A stretch of 64,000 nt of DNA, from positions 46,283-110,282 of the forward strand of contig NZ_JAGIZB010000016.1 of assembly GCF_017813395.1 (NCBI RefSeq), given 5' to 3'. The stretch's first letter is position 1; every line of letters starts with the position of its first letter. Shown one piece after another: positions 17,547-25,936 of the stretch. The position numbers and the translations under genes are program-made. Source of the stretch: Pararoseomonas baculiformis. Lineage in GTDB: Bacteria > Pseudomonadota > Alphaproteobacteria > Acetobacterales > Acetobacteraceae. Under the pieces are notes generated by a model that saw nothing but the letters and a program-made list of their open reading frames with translations, was not told the origin of the DNA and did not search any database.

Positions 17547-18233
17547 ATGGTCCCTGGGCCTCCGACGAAGACACGATTCCTCGATCAGGGGCGCAGCATC
17601 TTGGGACTCATCATCAACCCCCGCGGCACGGGCGGCTCGGGCAAGACCGAGCTCGCCCGCCGCATCCTCGCCGCCTATGGCTGGGGCAACCCCGGCCAGG
17701 TGCAGCCTATCCACCGCCCCGGGCGGGACCAGCCCATCGCCTACCGGCTCCGCCACCCATGCGGCGGCCGCCCCCTCCTCGTGCTCGGCCATTACGAGCG
17801 CCGCTCCGGCGGCTGCGACACCATCCCCGCCTCCCATGGCGGGGCGGAAGCGATCTTCCGCCTCGCCGATGGCGGCGCCGCGGCCGGCCATGACGTGCTG
17901 CTGGAGGGCTCGGCCTGGAGCGCGGAGCATATCCGCTCCACCCTGCTGGCCCAGCGGCACAGGCTGCACGTCCTCGCCCTGGCCACCCCGCCGGAGCAGG
18001 CGGCGCGCAACCTCGCCGCCCGCCGCCGCGCGCGCCGGGACAGCTGGCCGCTGATCACCCGCGCCGTCCTCGCCCAGCGCGACACGATCGAGGCCGCCTG
18101 CGCCCGGCTGCGCGGCCTCGCCGCCGTGGAGGCGCATGGCTTCGACGCCGCCCTCGCCCGCGCGAAGGAGCTGCTCGGGCTCGACACCGCCGGGGGCTCG
18201 GCCGCCAGCGGCGGCAGGCTCCGGGCCGCCTGA
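17547..18233 (+). CDS. P-loop NTPase/kinase-like protein of unknown function
   Basis: 228 residues from ATG 17547; TTG 17601 (giving MGLIINPRGTGG) is an equally plausible start. The Walker A motif RGTGGSGKTEL lies near the N-terminus, a GHYERRSGGCDTI segment follows, a Walker-B-like hydrophobic strand ends in DVLLEGSAW, and an Arg-rich lid (NLAARRRARRDSW) lies near residue 165. The size and order resemble small kinases or zeta-toxin-like P-loop enzymes, including phage-borne ones. I cannot assign a substrate. It is followed after 35 bases by a small basic protein gene, probably as one operon. Confidence 0.75.
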   Translation: MVPGPPTKTRFLDQGRSILGLIINPRGTGGSGKTELARRILAAYGWGNPGQVQPIHRPGRDQPIAYRLRHPCGGRPLLVLGHYERRSGGCDTIPASHGGAEAIFRLADGGAAAGHDVLLEGSAWSAEHIRSTLLAQRHRLHVLALATPPEQAARNLAARRRARRDSWPLITRAVLAQRDTIEAACARLRGLAAVEAHGFDAALARAKELLGLDTAGGSAASGGRLRAA

Positions 18234-18268
18234 GCCACCATACCCACAACAGAAGAAGGAGAAGCCGC

Positions 18269-18787
18269 ATGGCCAACACCATCCGGCAGGAGCGCCGCAT
18301 CCTGACCGATGCCGAGTTCGAGACCGTGGCCGCCAGCCACTACCCCGCCATCTGCGACATGCCGCGGGAGGAGCTGGTCAGCCTCGCCCGCCGGCTGCGC
18401 GAATACCATGGCAAGGCCCGCGACCTCACCCACCACCGCCGGCGCGAGCAGCGCGGCAAGGCCGAGCCACGCGGCACCACCCCCGCCCCCAGCGAGGCCG
18501 GCACCAGCCGCAAGAAGCAGGTCTTCGCCGCCGCGCTGAAGCGGCTGAACCGCCAGATCGCCCGGCTGGACGACCTTGATCGCGGCCCCAGCCAGGGCGA
18601 GATCGCCCGCCGCGCGCTGGAGATGAAGCGCGCCAACCAGCGCCGCCACCATCCCAGCGCGGGCCGCAGCGCCGGCCGCGGCATGCAGGCCAGGCCCAGC
18701 ACCGCCCCCACGCTGCGCACTGACCCGCGCGAAATCGGCCGCGTCTCGCAATTCGTGCGTGACGCCCAGCTCCGCCGGGACGGCTGA
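18269..18787 (+). CDS. Basic hypothetical protein paired with the P-loop gene
   Basis: 172 residues with strong positive charge and no membrane segment. The N-terminal 60 residues (ERRILTDAEFETVAASHYPA, then a helix LVSLARRLREYHGKAR) look like a compact helical domain. The rest is Arg/Lys-rich with predicted helices (QVFAAALKRLNRQIARLDDLD), suggesting nucleic-acid binding. An AGAAGAAGGAGAAG ribosome site precedes the ATG. I do not recognise the family. Confidence 0.72.
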   Translation: MANTIRQERRILTDAEFETVAASHYPAICDMPREELVSLARRLREYHGKARDLTHHRRREQRGKAEPRGTTPAPSEAGTSRKKQVFAAALKRLNRQIARLDDLDRGPSQGEIARRALEMKRANQRRHHPSAGRSAGRGMQARPSTAPTLRTDPREIGRVSQFVRDAQLRRDG

Positions 18788-18805
18788 TCCCGGCCCCTTT
18801 CCCCT

Positions 18806-18848
18806 CCCGGCGCCGATGAAGCAGCAACTTGCATCCATCGGCGCCGGG
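18806..18848 (+). promoter_or_regulatory. Structured leader of nhaA (candidate ion-sensing RNA)
   Basis: A perfect 13-bp inverted repeat (CCCGGCGCCGATG / CATCGGCGCCGGG) encloses a 17-base AT-richer loop and begins 105 bases before the nhaA start. A second small stem (CGCCC / GGGCG) and a GAACCGGAG segment lie between it and the ATG. Bacterial nhaA genes are known hosts of the nhaA-I and nhaA-II (lithium) riboswitch classes; I could not confirm either consensus by eye. The lack of a U-tract argues against a simple terminator of the upstream gene. Confidence 0.4.
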
Positions 18849-18910
18849 AATTGTTCCATCGCCGCATCGCCCTCACCGGGCGCCCGACTTCACGAACCGG
18901 AGAACACCGC

Positions 18911-20146
18911 ATGGCCGCGCCCGCGAGGAGCGACAACCCCCGCCCCGTCTCGATGTTCCGGGCCTTCCTGGACAACTCGGCCTCCGGCGGCCTCGTCCTC
19001 ATGGCCGCCGCCGCCCTCGCGCTGGTCATCGCGAACTCGCCGCTCGGTGGCGCCTACAACGCCGCGCTCCACGCCTATGTCGGCCCGCTCAGCCTGCTTC
19101 ACTGGATCAACGACGGGCTGATGGCCGTCTTCTTCCTGCTCGTCGGGCTTGAGATCAAGCGCGAGGTGCTGGACGGCCAGCTCGCTACCTGGAGCCGCCG
19201 CGTGCTGCCCGGCGTCGCCGCCGCCGGCGGCATGGTCGTGCCCGCGCTCATCTTCGCCGCCTTCAACTGGAACGATCCGAACACGCTGCGCGGCTGGGCC
19301 ATCCCCGCCGCCACCGACATCGCGTTCGCGCTGGGTGTCCTCGCGCTGCTCGGGCCGCGCGTCCCCACCTCGCTGAAGGTGTTCCTCACGGCGCTCGCCA
19401 TCATCGACGACCTCGGCGCCGTCATCATCATCGCCCTCTTCTACACGGGCGATCTCTCCACCATGGATCTCGGCCTGGCCGCCGCCGTGCTGGCCGCGCT
19501 CTTCGCGATGAACCGCATGGGGGTCACGCGCCTGCTGCCCTACATGCTGCTCGGCGCGCTGCTCTGGTTCTTCGTCCTGCGCTCGGGCGTCCACGCCACC
19601 ATCGCCGGCGTGCTCCTCGCCTTCACCATTCCCATCTTCCCCGCCCCCGCCCGGCCGGACGACATGCAGCACTCCCCGCTCCACCGGCTGGAGCACGGGC
19701 TGCACTACTGGGTGGCCTTCCTCATCATCCCGATCTTCGGCTTCGCCAATGCCGGCGTGTCCTTCTCCGGCCTCACCATGGACGCGCTGCTGGACCACCT
19801 CACCCTCGGCGTCGCCCTGGGCCTGCTGCTGGGCAAGCTCTTCGGCGTCTTCGGCACGGCCTGGCTCACCATCCGCCTCGGCTTCGCCGACCTGCCCATG
19901 GGCGCCACCCGCGCCCAGCTGCTGGGCGTCTCGCTCCTCTGCGGCATCGGCTTCACCATGAGCCTCTTCATCGGGATGCTGGCCTTCGCCAACGACCCCG
20001 CCCTGCAGGACGAGGTGAAGATCGGCATTCTCGGCGGCTCCATTCTCGCGGGAATCCTCGGCTGGGCGGTGCTCCGCATCGCCCCGCGCGAGGCGCCGAT
20101 CCCCCGCGCGGACCGGGAAGCCTCGGAAGGCCGCGCCATCGGCTGA
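18911..20146 (+). CDS. nhaA: Na+/H+ antiporter NhaA
   Basis: 411 residues with twelve membrane helices. The ion-binding Asp pair is in [12 protein letters not shown] (helix V). The helix IV segment [15 protein letters not shown], the [11 protein letters not shown] loop and [14 protein letters not shown] are all family signatures. It exchanges Na+ (or Li+) for protons across the inner membrane, for pH and salt homeostasis. The ATG at 18911 follows GAACCGGAGAA; a longer frame from 18851 would cut into the leader structure and is not favoured. Confidence 0.96.
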   Translation: MAAPARSDNPRPVSMFRAFLDNSASGGLVLMAAAALALVIANSPLGGAYNAALHAYVGPLSLLHWINDGLMAVFFLLVGLEIKREVLDGQLATWSRRVLPGVAAAGGMVVPALIFAAFNWNDPNTLRGWAIPAATDIAFALGVLALLGPRVPTSLKVFLTALAIIDDLGAVIIIALFYTGDLSTMDLGLAAAVLAALFAMNRMGVTRLLPYMLLGALLWFFVLRSGVHATIAGVLLAFTIPIFPAPARPDDMQHSPLHRLEHGLHYWVAFLIIPIFGFANAGVSFSGLTMDALLDHLTLGVALGLLLGKLFGVFGTAWLTIRLGFADLPMGATRAQLLGVSLLCGIGFTMSLFIGMLAFANDPALQDEVKIGILGGSILAGILGWAVLRIAPREAPIPRADREASEGRAIG

Positions 20147-20156
20147 ACCGCCTGTT

Positions 20157-20182
20157 CCGGGAGGGGCGCCCGCCCCTCCCGG
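20157..20182. terminator. Hairpin between convergent nhaA and glycosyltransferase genes
   Basis: 12-bp perfect arms CCGGGAGGGGCG / CGCCCCTCCCGG around two bases, placed between converging genes with no U-tract on either strand. It probably serves both transcripts. Confidence 0.5.
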
Positions 20183-20189
20183 CGCCGTG

Positions 20190-21620
20190 CTAACCGCCTG
20201 CCCCCAGCCCCGCCGGAACGTCCTCCGGCATCGCCGGCCCAAGCCCCAGCGCCGCTCCGATCCGGGCGCAGAAGACCTCCGGCCCATGCGTAGCCACGTA
20301 GCGGGCAATCCCCTCCCGCCGGTCCGCCCCGCCCGCGATCTCCTCGGCCATCACGGCCGCCAGCGCCTCCGCCGTGATGCCGGGCGGCACGGCGCGCACG
20401 GCATCCCCGAATTCCAGGAAGCTCCCGGTCGCGGACACCACGACCGGCGTGCCACAGCCGAGAAGCTGCGGCACCACGCCGGAGCTCTCGCCCCGGTTCC
20501 CGCTGCGAAGCTGCACCGCGAGATCGACGGACCGCATCATCCCGAGCAGCGCCCCGTCGGAAGGCGCATCCACCACCCGCAGATAGGGCAGCCCATCCAG
20601 CCCCATCCGCTGCGCATAGTCCCCCGCACCATACCCGGCCAGCAGCAGCACCGCCTCCGGCATGCGCTGCCGCAGCAACGCCATCGCCTCCAGCACCACC
20701 TCCGTCTGCTTGTACGGGGAAGGAACGCCGAAGCTGCCGATCACCGGCCTCCCCGCGCGCGGCGCCGCCGTCAGCGCAACATCCGCCTCCGGGAAGACAG
20801 GGTGGAAAAGCTGCAGCACCTGCTCCGGCCGGAGCGACGGCATCTCCGCCAGCAGCAGCTCCCGCGCCGCCGCCGAATTCACCAGCAGGCGATCGATCGG
20901 CAGCCCGTCCAGCAAGGCGCGCACGCCCAGGATTCCCCGCTCCGCCAGCAGCCCCGGGTCTTGCTGCGCCCGCGCCATGTCGAGCCCGCCCAGGCGGTCC
21001 GCGTAATGGGCGCGGAGCATGGGAGCCAACCCGCCCCGCAGCCCGGCAACGGGGGCGAGCAGATGCATCAGGCCGGGGTCGTGCACATGCACCCACAGCC
21101 TGCCCGCGGGCGGGAAGTCCCGGCTGCGCCGCAGCGCCTCATAGACCGGCAGGTTGTGATCCGAATTGCCGAGGACATAGATCTCCGCGGCATAGTCATT
21201 CGCCTGCCGCCCCATCGCCAGCGCCTGCAGTGCGAACACCCGCGCCGGGGAATCCTTCAGCGCGGGATCATGCAGCCGGTCCGCGTAATCCTCGAAGGAG
21301 AAGCAGGGCGCGTAGATGTCCACCGGGTATCCAGCATGGCGGAAGCTCGCGCGCGTGAAGGTCGCGATCCCCGTCTCCGCCGGCGGCATCACGGATATCA
21401 CCGCGATGCCCCCGCGCCGCGGCCCTTCCGCCAGCCGGGCCAGCGAGTGCCGAAGCGCCGTCCCGTCCTGCGGCCGGATGGCGGCCGCATGGCGCAGCCG
21501 CTGCAGCTCGGCCAGCACCTCCGCCATCCGTGCGCCGCGCAAGGTCCCGTACACATCCCGCAGCAGCTGCCCCAGCCAGGGCGAGGCGCGGTCCAGCATC
21601 CGCATGGCGGCCCGTTTCAT
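20190..21620 (-). CDS. GT4-like glycosyltransferase
   Basis: 476 residues from ATG 21620, chosen for its GAGAGGAGCTTCGC ribosome site. The N-terminal half has MPPAETGIATFT, a common opening of GT4 enzymes. The C-terminal domain shows PVIGSFGVPSPYKQTEVVLEAM (donor-binding strand), LLLAGYGAG, and the terminal GTPVVVSATGSFLEF with preceding RGESSGVVPQLL, matching the nucleotide-sugar pocket (ExxxxxxxE region). It most likely builds a cell-surface polysaccharide or glycolipid. A second transferase follows upstream on the same strand after a 393-base gap. Confidence 0.82.
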   Translation of the reverse strand: MKRAAMRMLDRASPWLGQLLRDVYGTLRGARMAEVLAELQRLRHAAAIRPQDGTALRHSLARLAEGPRRGGIAVISVMPPAETGIATFTRASFRHAGYPVDIYAPCFSFEDYADRLHDPALKDSPARVFALQALAMGRQANDYAAEIYVLGNSDHNLPVYEALRRSRDFPPAGRLWVHVHDPGLMHLLAPVAGLRGGLAPMLRAHYADRLGGLDMARAQQDPGLLAERGILGVRALLDGLPIDRLLVNSAAARELLLAEMPSLRPEQVLQLFHPVFPEADVALTAAPRAGRPVIGSFGVPSPYKQTEVVLEAMALLRQRMPEAVLLLAGYGAGDYAQRMGLDGLPYLRVVDAPSDGALLGMMRSVDLAVQLRSGNRGESSGVVPQLLGCGTPVVVSATGSFLEFGDAVRAVPPGITAEALAAVMAEEIAGGADRREGIARYVATHGPEVFCARIGAALGLGPAMPEDVPAGLGAGG

Positions 21621-22013
21621 GCGAAGCTCCTCTCCCCGTGCCGCCCGGGAACGGCGCGCTTCGCGGGCACGCATGGCAGCCTGGGCATCAAGGACAACCT
21701 CCTCGGACAGGGCCCAACCGCACGGCATCCTGACCGCCGCGCCCTGCGCGCATACCAAAGGAAGCGCCCCGTAACATGGGCGGACCCGCCCGGCCAGGGC
21801 GCGGCGGGCGCCTCGTCGGGGATGCAGCCGGGACGCGTGCGGCCCCAAGGAAGGAGAAAGAATTCTCCCTCCTGGACCTCCCTCATCTTCTTCTACCGGT
21901 TTCAGCGATAGGGCTGGCGGTGCGCCTCCGGTCCAGGACCGGAGGCAATTGCAAGGGCAGCACCATGGGATGGGGGCCCCGTCCTGCACCGCATCCGTGG
22001 CAGCCCCTCCGCC
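21621..22013. other. 393-bp intergenic region with palindrome
   Basis: No coding frame with convincing features. It contains a perfect 11-bp palindromic hairpin around one base at 21924-21946 (GCCTCCGGTCC / GGACCGGAGGC) and an AT-richer stem GGAGAA / TTCTCC near 21857-21872. One may end the transcript of the gene at 22014; the promoter for the gene at 20190 is expected here. Confidence 0.5.
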
Positions 22014-23021
22014 TCAGCCCGCGCCGAGCGGCACCAGCGCCTCCCGGAACCGCGCCGCGCAGGCCGCCCAGGAGAAGCCTTCCGCATGCGCGCGGCACGC
22101 CGCCCGGTCCACCGGCAGCGCCGCCAGGCAGGCCGCGCGCAGGTCCTCGTCCAGCGCTCCCACCGGCGCATCGCCGATCACGTCCAGTGGCCCGCTGACG
22201 GGATAGGCCGCGACCGGCGTTCCCGCCGCCAGCGCCTCCAGCAGCACCAGCCCGAAGGTGTCGGTGCGGGAGGGAAAGACGAACACATCGGCCGAGGCAT
22301 AGGCCGCCGCCAGCTCCCCGTTCTCGCGGTATCCCGTGAACACCGCCCCGGGAAAGCGCCGCTGCAGCGCCGCGCGCTGGGGCCCATCGCCCACCACCAC
22401 CTTCGTCCCGGGCAGGTCCAGCGAGAGGAAGGCCGCGATGTTCTTCTCCACCGCCACCCGCCCGGCATAGAGGAAGACCGGCCGCGCCATCCCCGGGAAG
22501 GCATCCGGCAGCCCCGGCCGGAACCGCGCCAACTCCACCCCGCGCGACCATCGGCGCACGCGCGTGAAGCCACGCTCCCCCAGTTCCCGCTCCAGCGATC
22601 CCGTGGCCGCCAGCACCGCGGCCGATGGTGCATGGAAGCGCCGCATCACCGCCCAACTCCAGGAAAGCGGCGCGCCCATGCGGGCCTGCATGTATTCGGG
22701 AAAGCGCGTGTGGAAGGAGGTGGTGAAGGGCCAGCCCCGCCGCAGGCAGATGCGCCGCATCGCCCAGCCCAGCGGCCCCTCGGTGGCGATATGCACCGCA
22801 TCCGGCGCGAAGCGCTCCGCCAGCTTCCGCAACCGCCGCCCGGGCAGCACGGCCAGCCGGATCTCCCGGTATCCCGGCGTGGGGACCGAGCGGAACTCCG
22901 CCGGCCCCAGCACCTCCACCACGTCCCCCGCCGCGCGAAGGTGCTGCACCACCTGTTCCATGGTGCGCACCACGCCATTCACCTGCGGATGCCAGGCATC
23001 CGAGACGATCAGGATGCGCAG
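22014..23021 (-). CDS. GT4-like glycosyltransferase, probable CTG start
   Basis: About 335 residues. The opening RILIVSDAWHPQVNGVVRTMEQ and the motifs PLGWAMRRIC, TSFHTRFPEYM, FLYAGRVAVEKNI, VGDGPQRAAL and FPSRTDTFGLVLLEALAAGTPVAAYPVSGP define a GT4 enzyme close to the GDP-mannose/alpha-mannosyltransferase MgtA-like group. No ATG/GTG/TTG falls at the natural N-terminus; CTG 23021 lies 10 bases after the stop of the phosphatase gene and fits the family start (MRILIVSDAW). Co-transcription with the LpxH-like gene is likely. Confidence 0.85.
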   Translation of the reverse strand: MRILIVSDAWHPQVNGVVRTMEQVVQHLRAAGDVVEVLGPAEFRSVPTPGYREIRLAVLPGRRLRKLAERFAPDAVHIATEGPLGWAMRRICLRRGWPFTTSFHTRFPEYMQARMGAPLSWSWAVMRRFHAPSAAVLAATGSLERELGERGFTRVRRWSRGVELARFRPGLPDAFPGMARPVFLYAGRVAVEKNIAAFLSLDLPGTKVVVGDGPQRAALQRRFPGAVFTGYRENGELAAAYASADVFVFPSRTDTFGLVLLEALAAGTPVAAYPVSGPLDVIGDAPVGALDEDLRAACLAALPVDRAACRAHAEGFSWAACAARFREALVPLGAG

Positions 23022-23031
23022 CGGCCCACCC

Positions 23032-23889
23032 TCACTCCGCCGGCAGCGGCGCAGGCGCCGGCTGCACGGCGCCGCGCCGCGTGCGGAAGAAGGAAAGCCG
23101 CCGCTCCGCCGCCCAGTCCACCAGCTCGAACCGCCCGTCCGCGTGCTCCACCAGCGCCGTGCAGCTCTCCACCCAGTCGCCGTCATTCATGTAGAGCACG
23201 CCGTCGATCTGGCGCATCTCGGCGTGGTGGATATGCCCGCACACCACCCCGTCGAAGCCGCGCTTGCGCGCCTCCAGCGCCAGCGCCCCCTCGAAGCGGT
23301 CGATCGCCTTCACCGCCCCCTTCACCTGCCGCTTCAGCCATTGGCTCAGCGACCAGTAGGGATAGCCGAAGCGCCGCCGCGCCAGGTTGAACAGCCGGTT
23401 CAGCTCCAGCGCCGTGTCATAGGCCCAGTCGCCCAGCAGCGCGATGAACTTGGCGTAGCGCACCACGCTGTCGAAGGCGTCGCCATGCACCACCAGCAGC
23501 CGCCGCCCATCGGCGGCCAGGTGCTCCGCCTCGCCCGCCAGCCGCACCCCCGCGATCTCCAGCCCCAGCCAGTCGCGGAACATCTCGTCATGGTTGCCGG
23601 GGATATAGACCACCTCCGTCCCGTGCCGCGCCATGCGCAGCACCAGCCGGATCACCTCGTCATGATGCGTGTCCCAGTACCAGGACTTCCGCAGGCGCCA
23701 CCCGTCCACGATGTCGCCGACAAGGTAGAGCTTCTCGCACTCCACCTGCTTGAGGAAATCCGCCAGGAAATCCGCCCGGCATCCCCGCGTGCCCAGATGC
23801 ACGTCCGAAAGGAAAACGCTCCGGTACCGGCGCCGCGCCCCGGCCCCGTCGCCCCTGGATTGGTGCATCTCGGCCCCGTCCATCTGCAT
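23032..23889 (-). CDS. LpxH-like UDP-2,3-diacylglucosamine diphosphatase / calcineurin-like phosphatase
   Basis: About 285 residues. The metallophosphoesterase motifs are intact: FLSDVHLG, VGDIVDGW, PGNHDE, VVHGDAFD and CGHIHHAE, which bind the dimetal centre. The family hydrolyses UDP-2,3-diacylglucosamine in lipid A synthesis, but many members next to a GT4 gene have other or unknown substrates. The start is uncertain (ATG 23889, 23883 or 23865); none has a good ribosome site. Confidence 0.83.
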   Translation of the reverse strand: MQMDGAEMHQSRGDGAGARRRYRSVFLSDVHLGTRGCRADFLADFLKQVECEKLYLVGDIVDGWRLRKSWYWDTHHDEVIRLVLRMARHGTEVVYIPGNHDEMFRDWLGLEIAGVRLAGEAEHLAADGRRLLVVHGDAFDSVVRYAKFIALLGDWAYDTALELNRLFNLARRRFGYPYWSLSQWLKRQVKGAVKAIDRFEGALALEARKRGFDGVVCGHIHHAEMRQIDGVLYMNDGDWVESCTALVEHADGRFELVDWAAERRLSFFRTRRGAVQPAPAPLPAE

Positions 23890-23957
23890 GGCCGGCGGAG
23901 TAGCCCCCGCGCCGGGACATCCCCGTGACCCTCGCATGACCATCGCGCGACACGGGT

Positions 23958-23983
23958 TGAACCCACACCCGCCCCCGGACGTT
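23958..23983 (+). promoter_or_regulatory. Possible EcfG-type stress promoter
   Basis: TGAAC, 17 bases, CGTT, ending 31 bases before the PRC-barrel ATG. The alphaproteobacterial general-stress sigma factor consensus is GGAAC-N16/17-CGTT, so one position differs. Single-site matches are common by chance. Confidence 0.25.
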
Positions 23984-24014
23984 CCCCGGCAACACCCCAA
24001 GGGAGAACCAACCC

Positions 24015-24422
24015 ATGTCCGATATCGGCCCCGCCGGCATGACCCCCACCCCCGCCGGCCTCGACAGCAACCGCCGCCTCATCTCCGCCGACAAGGTCGA
24101 GGGCACCGCCGTGTACAACCGCGCCGGCGACCGCCTCGGCACGATCGAGGACGTGATGATCGACAAGATCTCCGGCCGCGTCGCCTTCGCCGTCATGTCC
24201 TTCGGCGGCTTCCTCGGCATGGGCGAGAACCACCACCCCCTTCCCTGGTCCGTCCTCACCTATGACACCGCCAAGGGCGGCTATGTCGTGGACCTCACCC
24301 GCGAGCAGCTCGAAGGCGCCCCCAGCTACGCCGCCGCCGAGAATGTGGACCTCAGCGACACGCATGGCCGCCGCGTCTACGACTACTACAAGGCCCAGCC
24401 CTTCTGGCTCGACGTCGCGTAA
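24015..24422 (+). CDS. PRC-barrel domain protein
   Basis: 135 residues. The PRC-barrel fold is seen in KVEGTAVYNRAGDRLGTIEDVM and the following beta-rich segment; the middle (GFLGMGENHHPLPWSVL) is the conserved signature of the alphaproteobacterial stand-alone PRC-barrel group. Such proteins are small, cytoplasmic and stress-linked, with no defined activity. A good AAGGGAGAACC ribosome site precedes the ATG. Confidence 0.9.
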   Translation: MSDIGPAGMTPTPAGLDSNRRLISADKVEGTAVYNRAGDRLGTIEDVMIDKISGRVAFAVMSFGGFLGMGENHHPLPWSVLTYDTAKGGYVVDLTREQLEGAPSYAAAENVDLSDTHGRRVYDYYKAQPFWLDVA

Positions 24423-24492
24423 CCGCCCCACTTCCCCCCGCCCGCATTCCGCCCCAAAACGGGCGGGCAACGCGGGCAGGGGGAACCACCAC

Positions 24493-25245
24493 ATGACCAA
24501 GATCGGCATCCTCGGCATCTCCGGCCGCATGGGCCGCCTCCTGGCCGAGGAAGTCTCCACCGCCGGCGCCACCCTCGCCGGCGGCACCGCCCGCCGGGGC
24601 GAGCAATGGCCCGCAGACCCCAGGGCCCTCGCCCGCGTCTCCGACGTGCTGATCGACTTCACCACCGCAGAGGCCGCCGAACCCCACCTTCAGGCCGCGC
24701 TGGAAGCCCGCAAGCCCCTCATCCTCGGCACCTCCGGCCTCAACGGCGCCCAGGAAGCCGCCCTCGCCGAAGCCGGCCGCGACATCCCGATCGTCTACGC
24801 CGCCAACTTCTCCCCCGGCGTGAACCTTCTCCTCGCCGTCGCCGAACGCCTCGCCGCCGGCCTCCCCCCCGAATCCTACGACGCCGAAATCGTCGAAACC
24901 CACCACCGCCAGAAGATCGACGCCCCCTCCGGCACCGCCATCGCCCTCGGCCGCGCCGTCGCCGCCGGGCGCGGAACCACGCTGGAAGAAGCCGGCATCG
25001 AATCCGGGCGGGACGGCCACACCGGCCCCCGCAAGACCGGCGCCATCGGCTTCGCCGCCCTCCGCGCCGGCCAGGTGGTGGGCGAACACACCCTTCTCTT
25101 CGCCAGCGGCAGTGAGCACATCGCCCTCACCCACCGCTCCTTCGAACGGCGCGTCTACGCCACCGGCGCCGTCCGCGCCGCCCTCTGGGCCGTGCGGCAG
25201 CCACCCGGCCTCTACGGGATGAAGCACGTCCTCGGCATGGGTTGA
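24493..25245 (+). CDS. dapB: 4-hydroxy-tetrahydrodipicolinate reductase DapB
   Basis: 250 residues. NAD(P)H-dependent reduction in the lysine/diaminopimelate pathway, the same pathway as lysA in this window. Motifs: N-terminal Rossmann turn GILGISGRMG, FTTAEAA, GTSGLN, the catalytic HHRQKIDAPSGTA (about residue 137), and the C-terminal EHIALTHRSFERRVYATGA. The start is ATG 24493; the longer frame overlaps the PRC-barrel gene. Confidence 0.96.
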   Translation: MTKIGILGISGRMGRLLAEEVSTAGATLAGGTARRGEQWPADPRALARVSDVLIDFTTAEAAEPHLQAALEARKPLILGTSGLNGAQEAALAEAGRDIPIVYAANFSPGVNLLLAVAERLAAGLPPESYDAEIVETHHRQKIDAPSGTAIALGRAVAAGRGTTLEEAGIESGRDGHTGPRKTGAIGFAALRAGQVVGEHTLLFASGSEHIALTHRSFERRVYATGAVRAALWAVRQPPGLYGMKHVLGMG

Positions 25246-25258
25246 GGGCGAAAAGGGA

Positions 25259-25831
25259 ATGACGGAATTCGCCCACCGCATCCCCCAGCTCTTCCACGTC
25301 ACCCAGCGCAGCGCGCTCGAATCCATCCGCGCCCAGGGCCTCCGCCCCGCGGCCGAACTGGCGGCTCACCACCCCGAAGCCATCACCGAGAACCGCCGCG
25401 CCTGGACCCCCATCCCCCGCCCCGGCGCCCCGACGGCCTGGCTCCGTTGGCAGAACATGCCCGACGGCCCCATCGCCACCCGCCTCGCCCCGGGCATCAC
25501 CCCCGCCCAGTGGCGCCGCTTCATCAACTCCTTCGTCTTCTTCTTCCCCACGGAAGCCGATGCACGCCGCCTCCAGGCCTCGCCGAAGGACAAGGGGCAG
25601 AACCAGGCCATCCTCCGCTTCGAAACCGCCGCCCTGCTGCAGGCCGGCGTCACGCTCCTCACCTGCCGCTGGAACAACGGCTACCTGGACCGCGACCCGC
25701 CCGAACGCCGCCGGCTCCGCGGCTTCGCCGATTACCGCCCCGCCCATCTCTGGCGGCGCGGCGAAAACCTCGGCGAAATCACGGCCCAGGGCGGCACCCC
25801 GCCCGGCCTGCCCTTCGCCATCATCGACTGA
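25259..25831 (+). CDS. DUF7002-like protein with ART-like N-terminal motif
   Basis: 190 residues, 13 bases after dapB, probably co-transcribed. The N-terminus (LFHVTQRSALESIRAQGLRP) resembles the opening strand-helix of ADP-ribosyltransferase-like folds such as DarT and DUF4433, where the His binds NAD. The remainder (FINSFVFFFPTEADARRL, LLTCRWNNGYLDRDPPERR) has no motif I can name. The ART relation is inference from the N-terminal motif; a catalytic Glu is not obvious. Function unknown. Confidence 0.7.
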   Translation: MTEFAHRIPQLFHVTQRSALESIRAQGLRPAAELAAHHPEAITENRRAWTPIPRPGAPTAWLRWQNMPDGPIATRLAPGITPAQWRRFINSFVFFFPTEADARRLQASPKDKGQNQAILRFETAALLQAGVTLLTCRWNNGYLDRDPPERRRLRGFADYRPAHLWRRGENLGEITAQGGTPPGLPFAIID

Positions 25832-25936
25832 ACCGCGCCATGCAACGCCCCGCGTGATCCTGGGCCAGCAGAGCGCAGCTTCGCCCGCCCAACCGCGTTC
25901 CGCCGCAAGATCGCAGCAACCAAGGAACGCACCACC

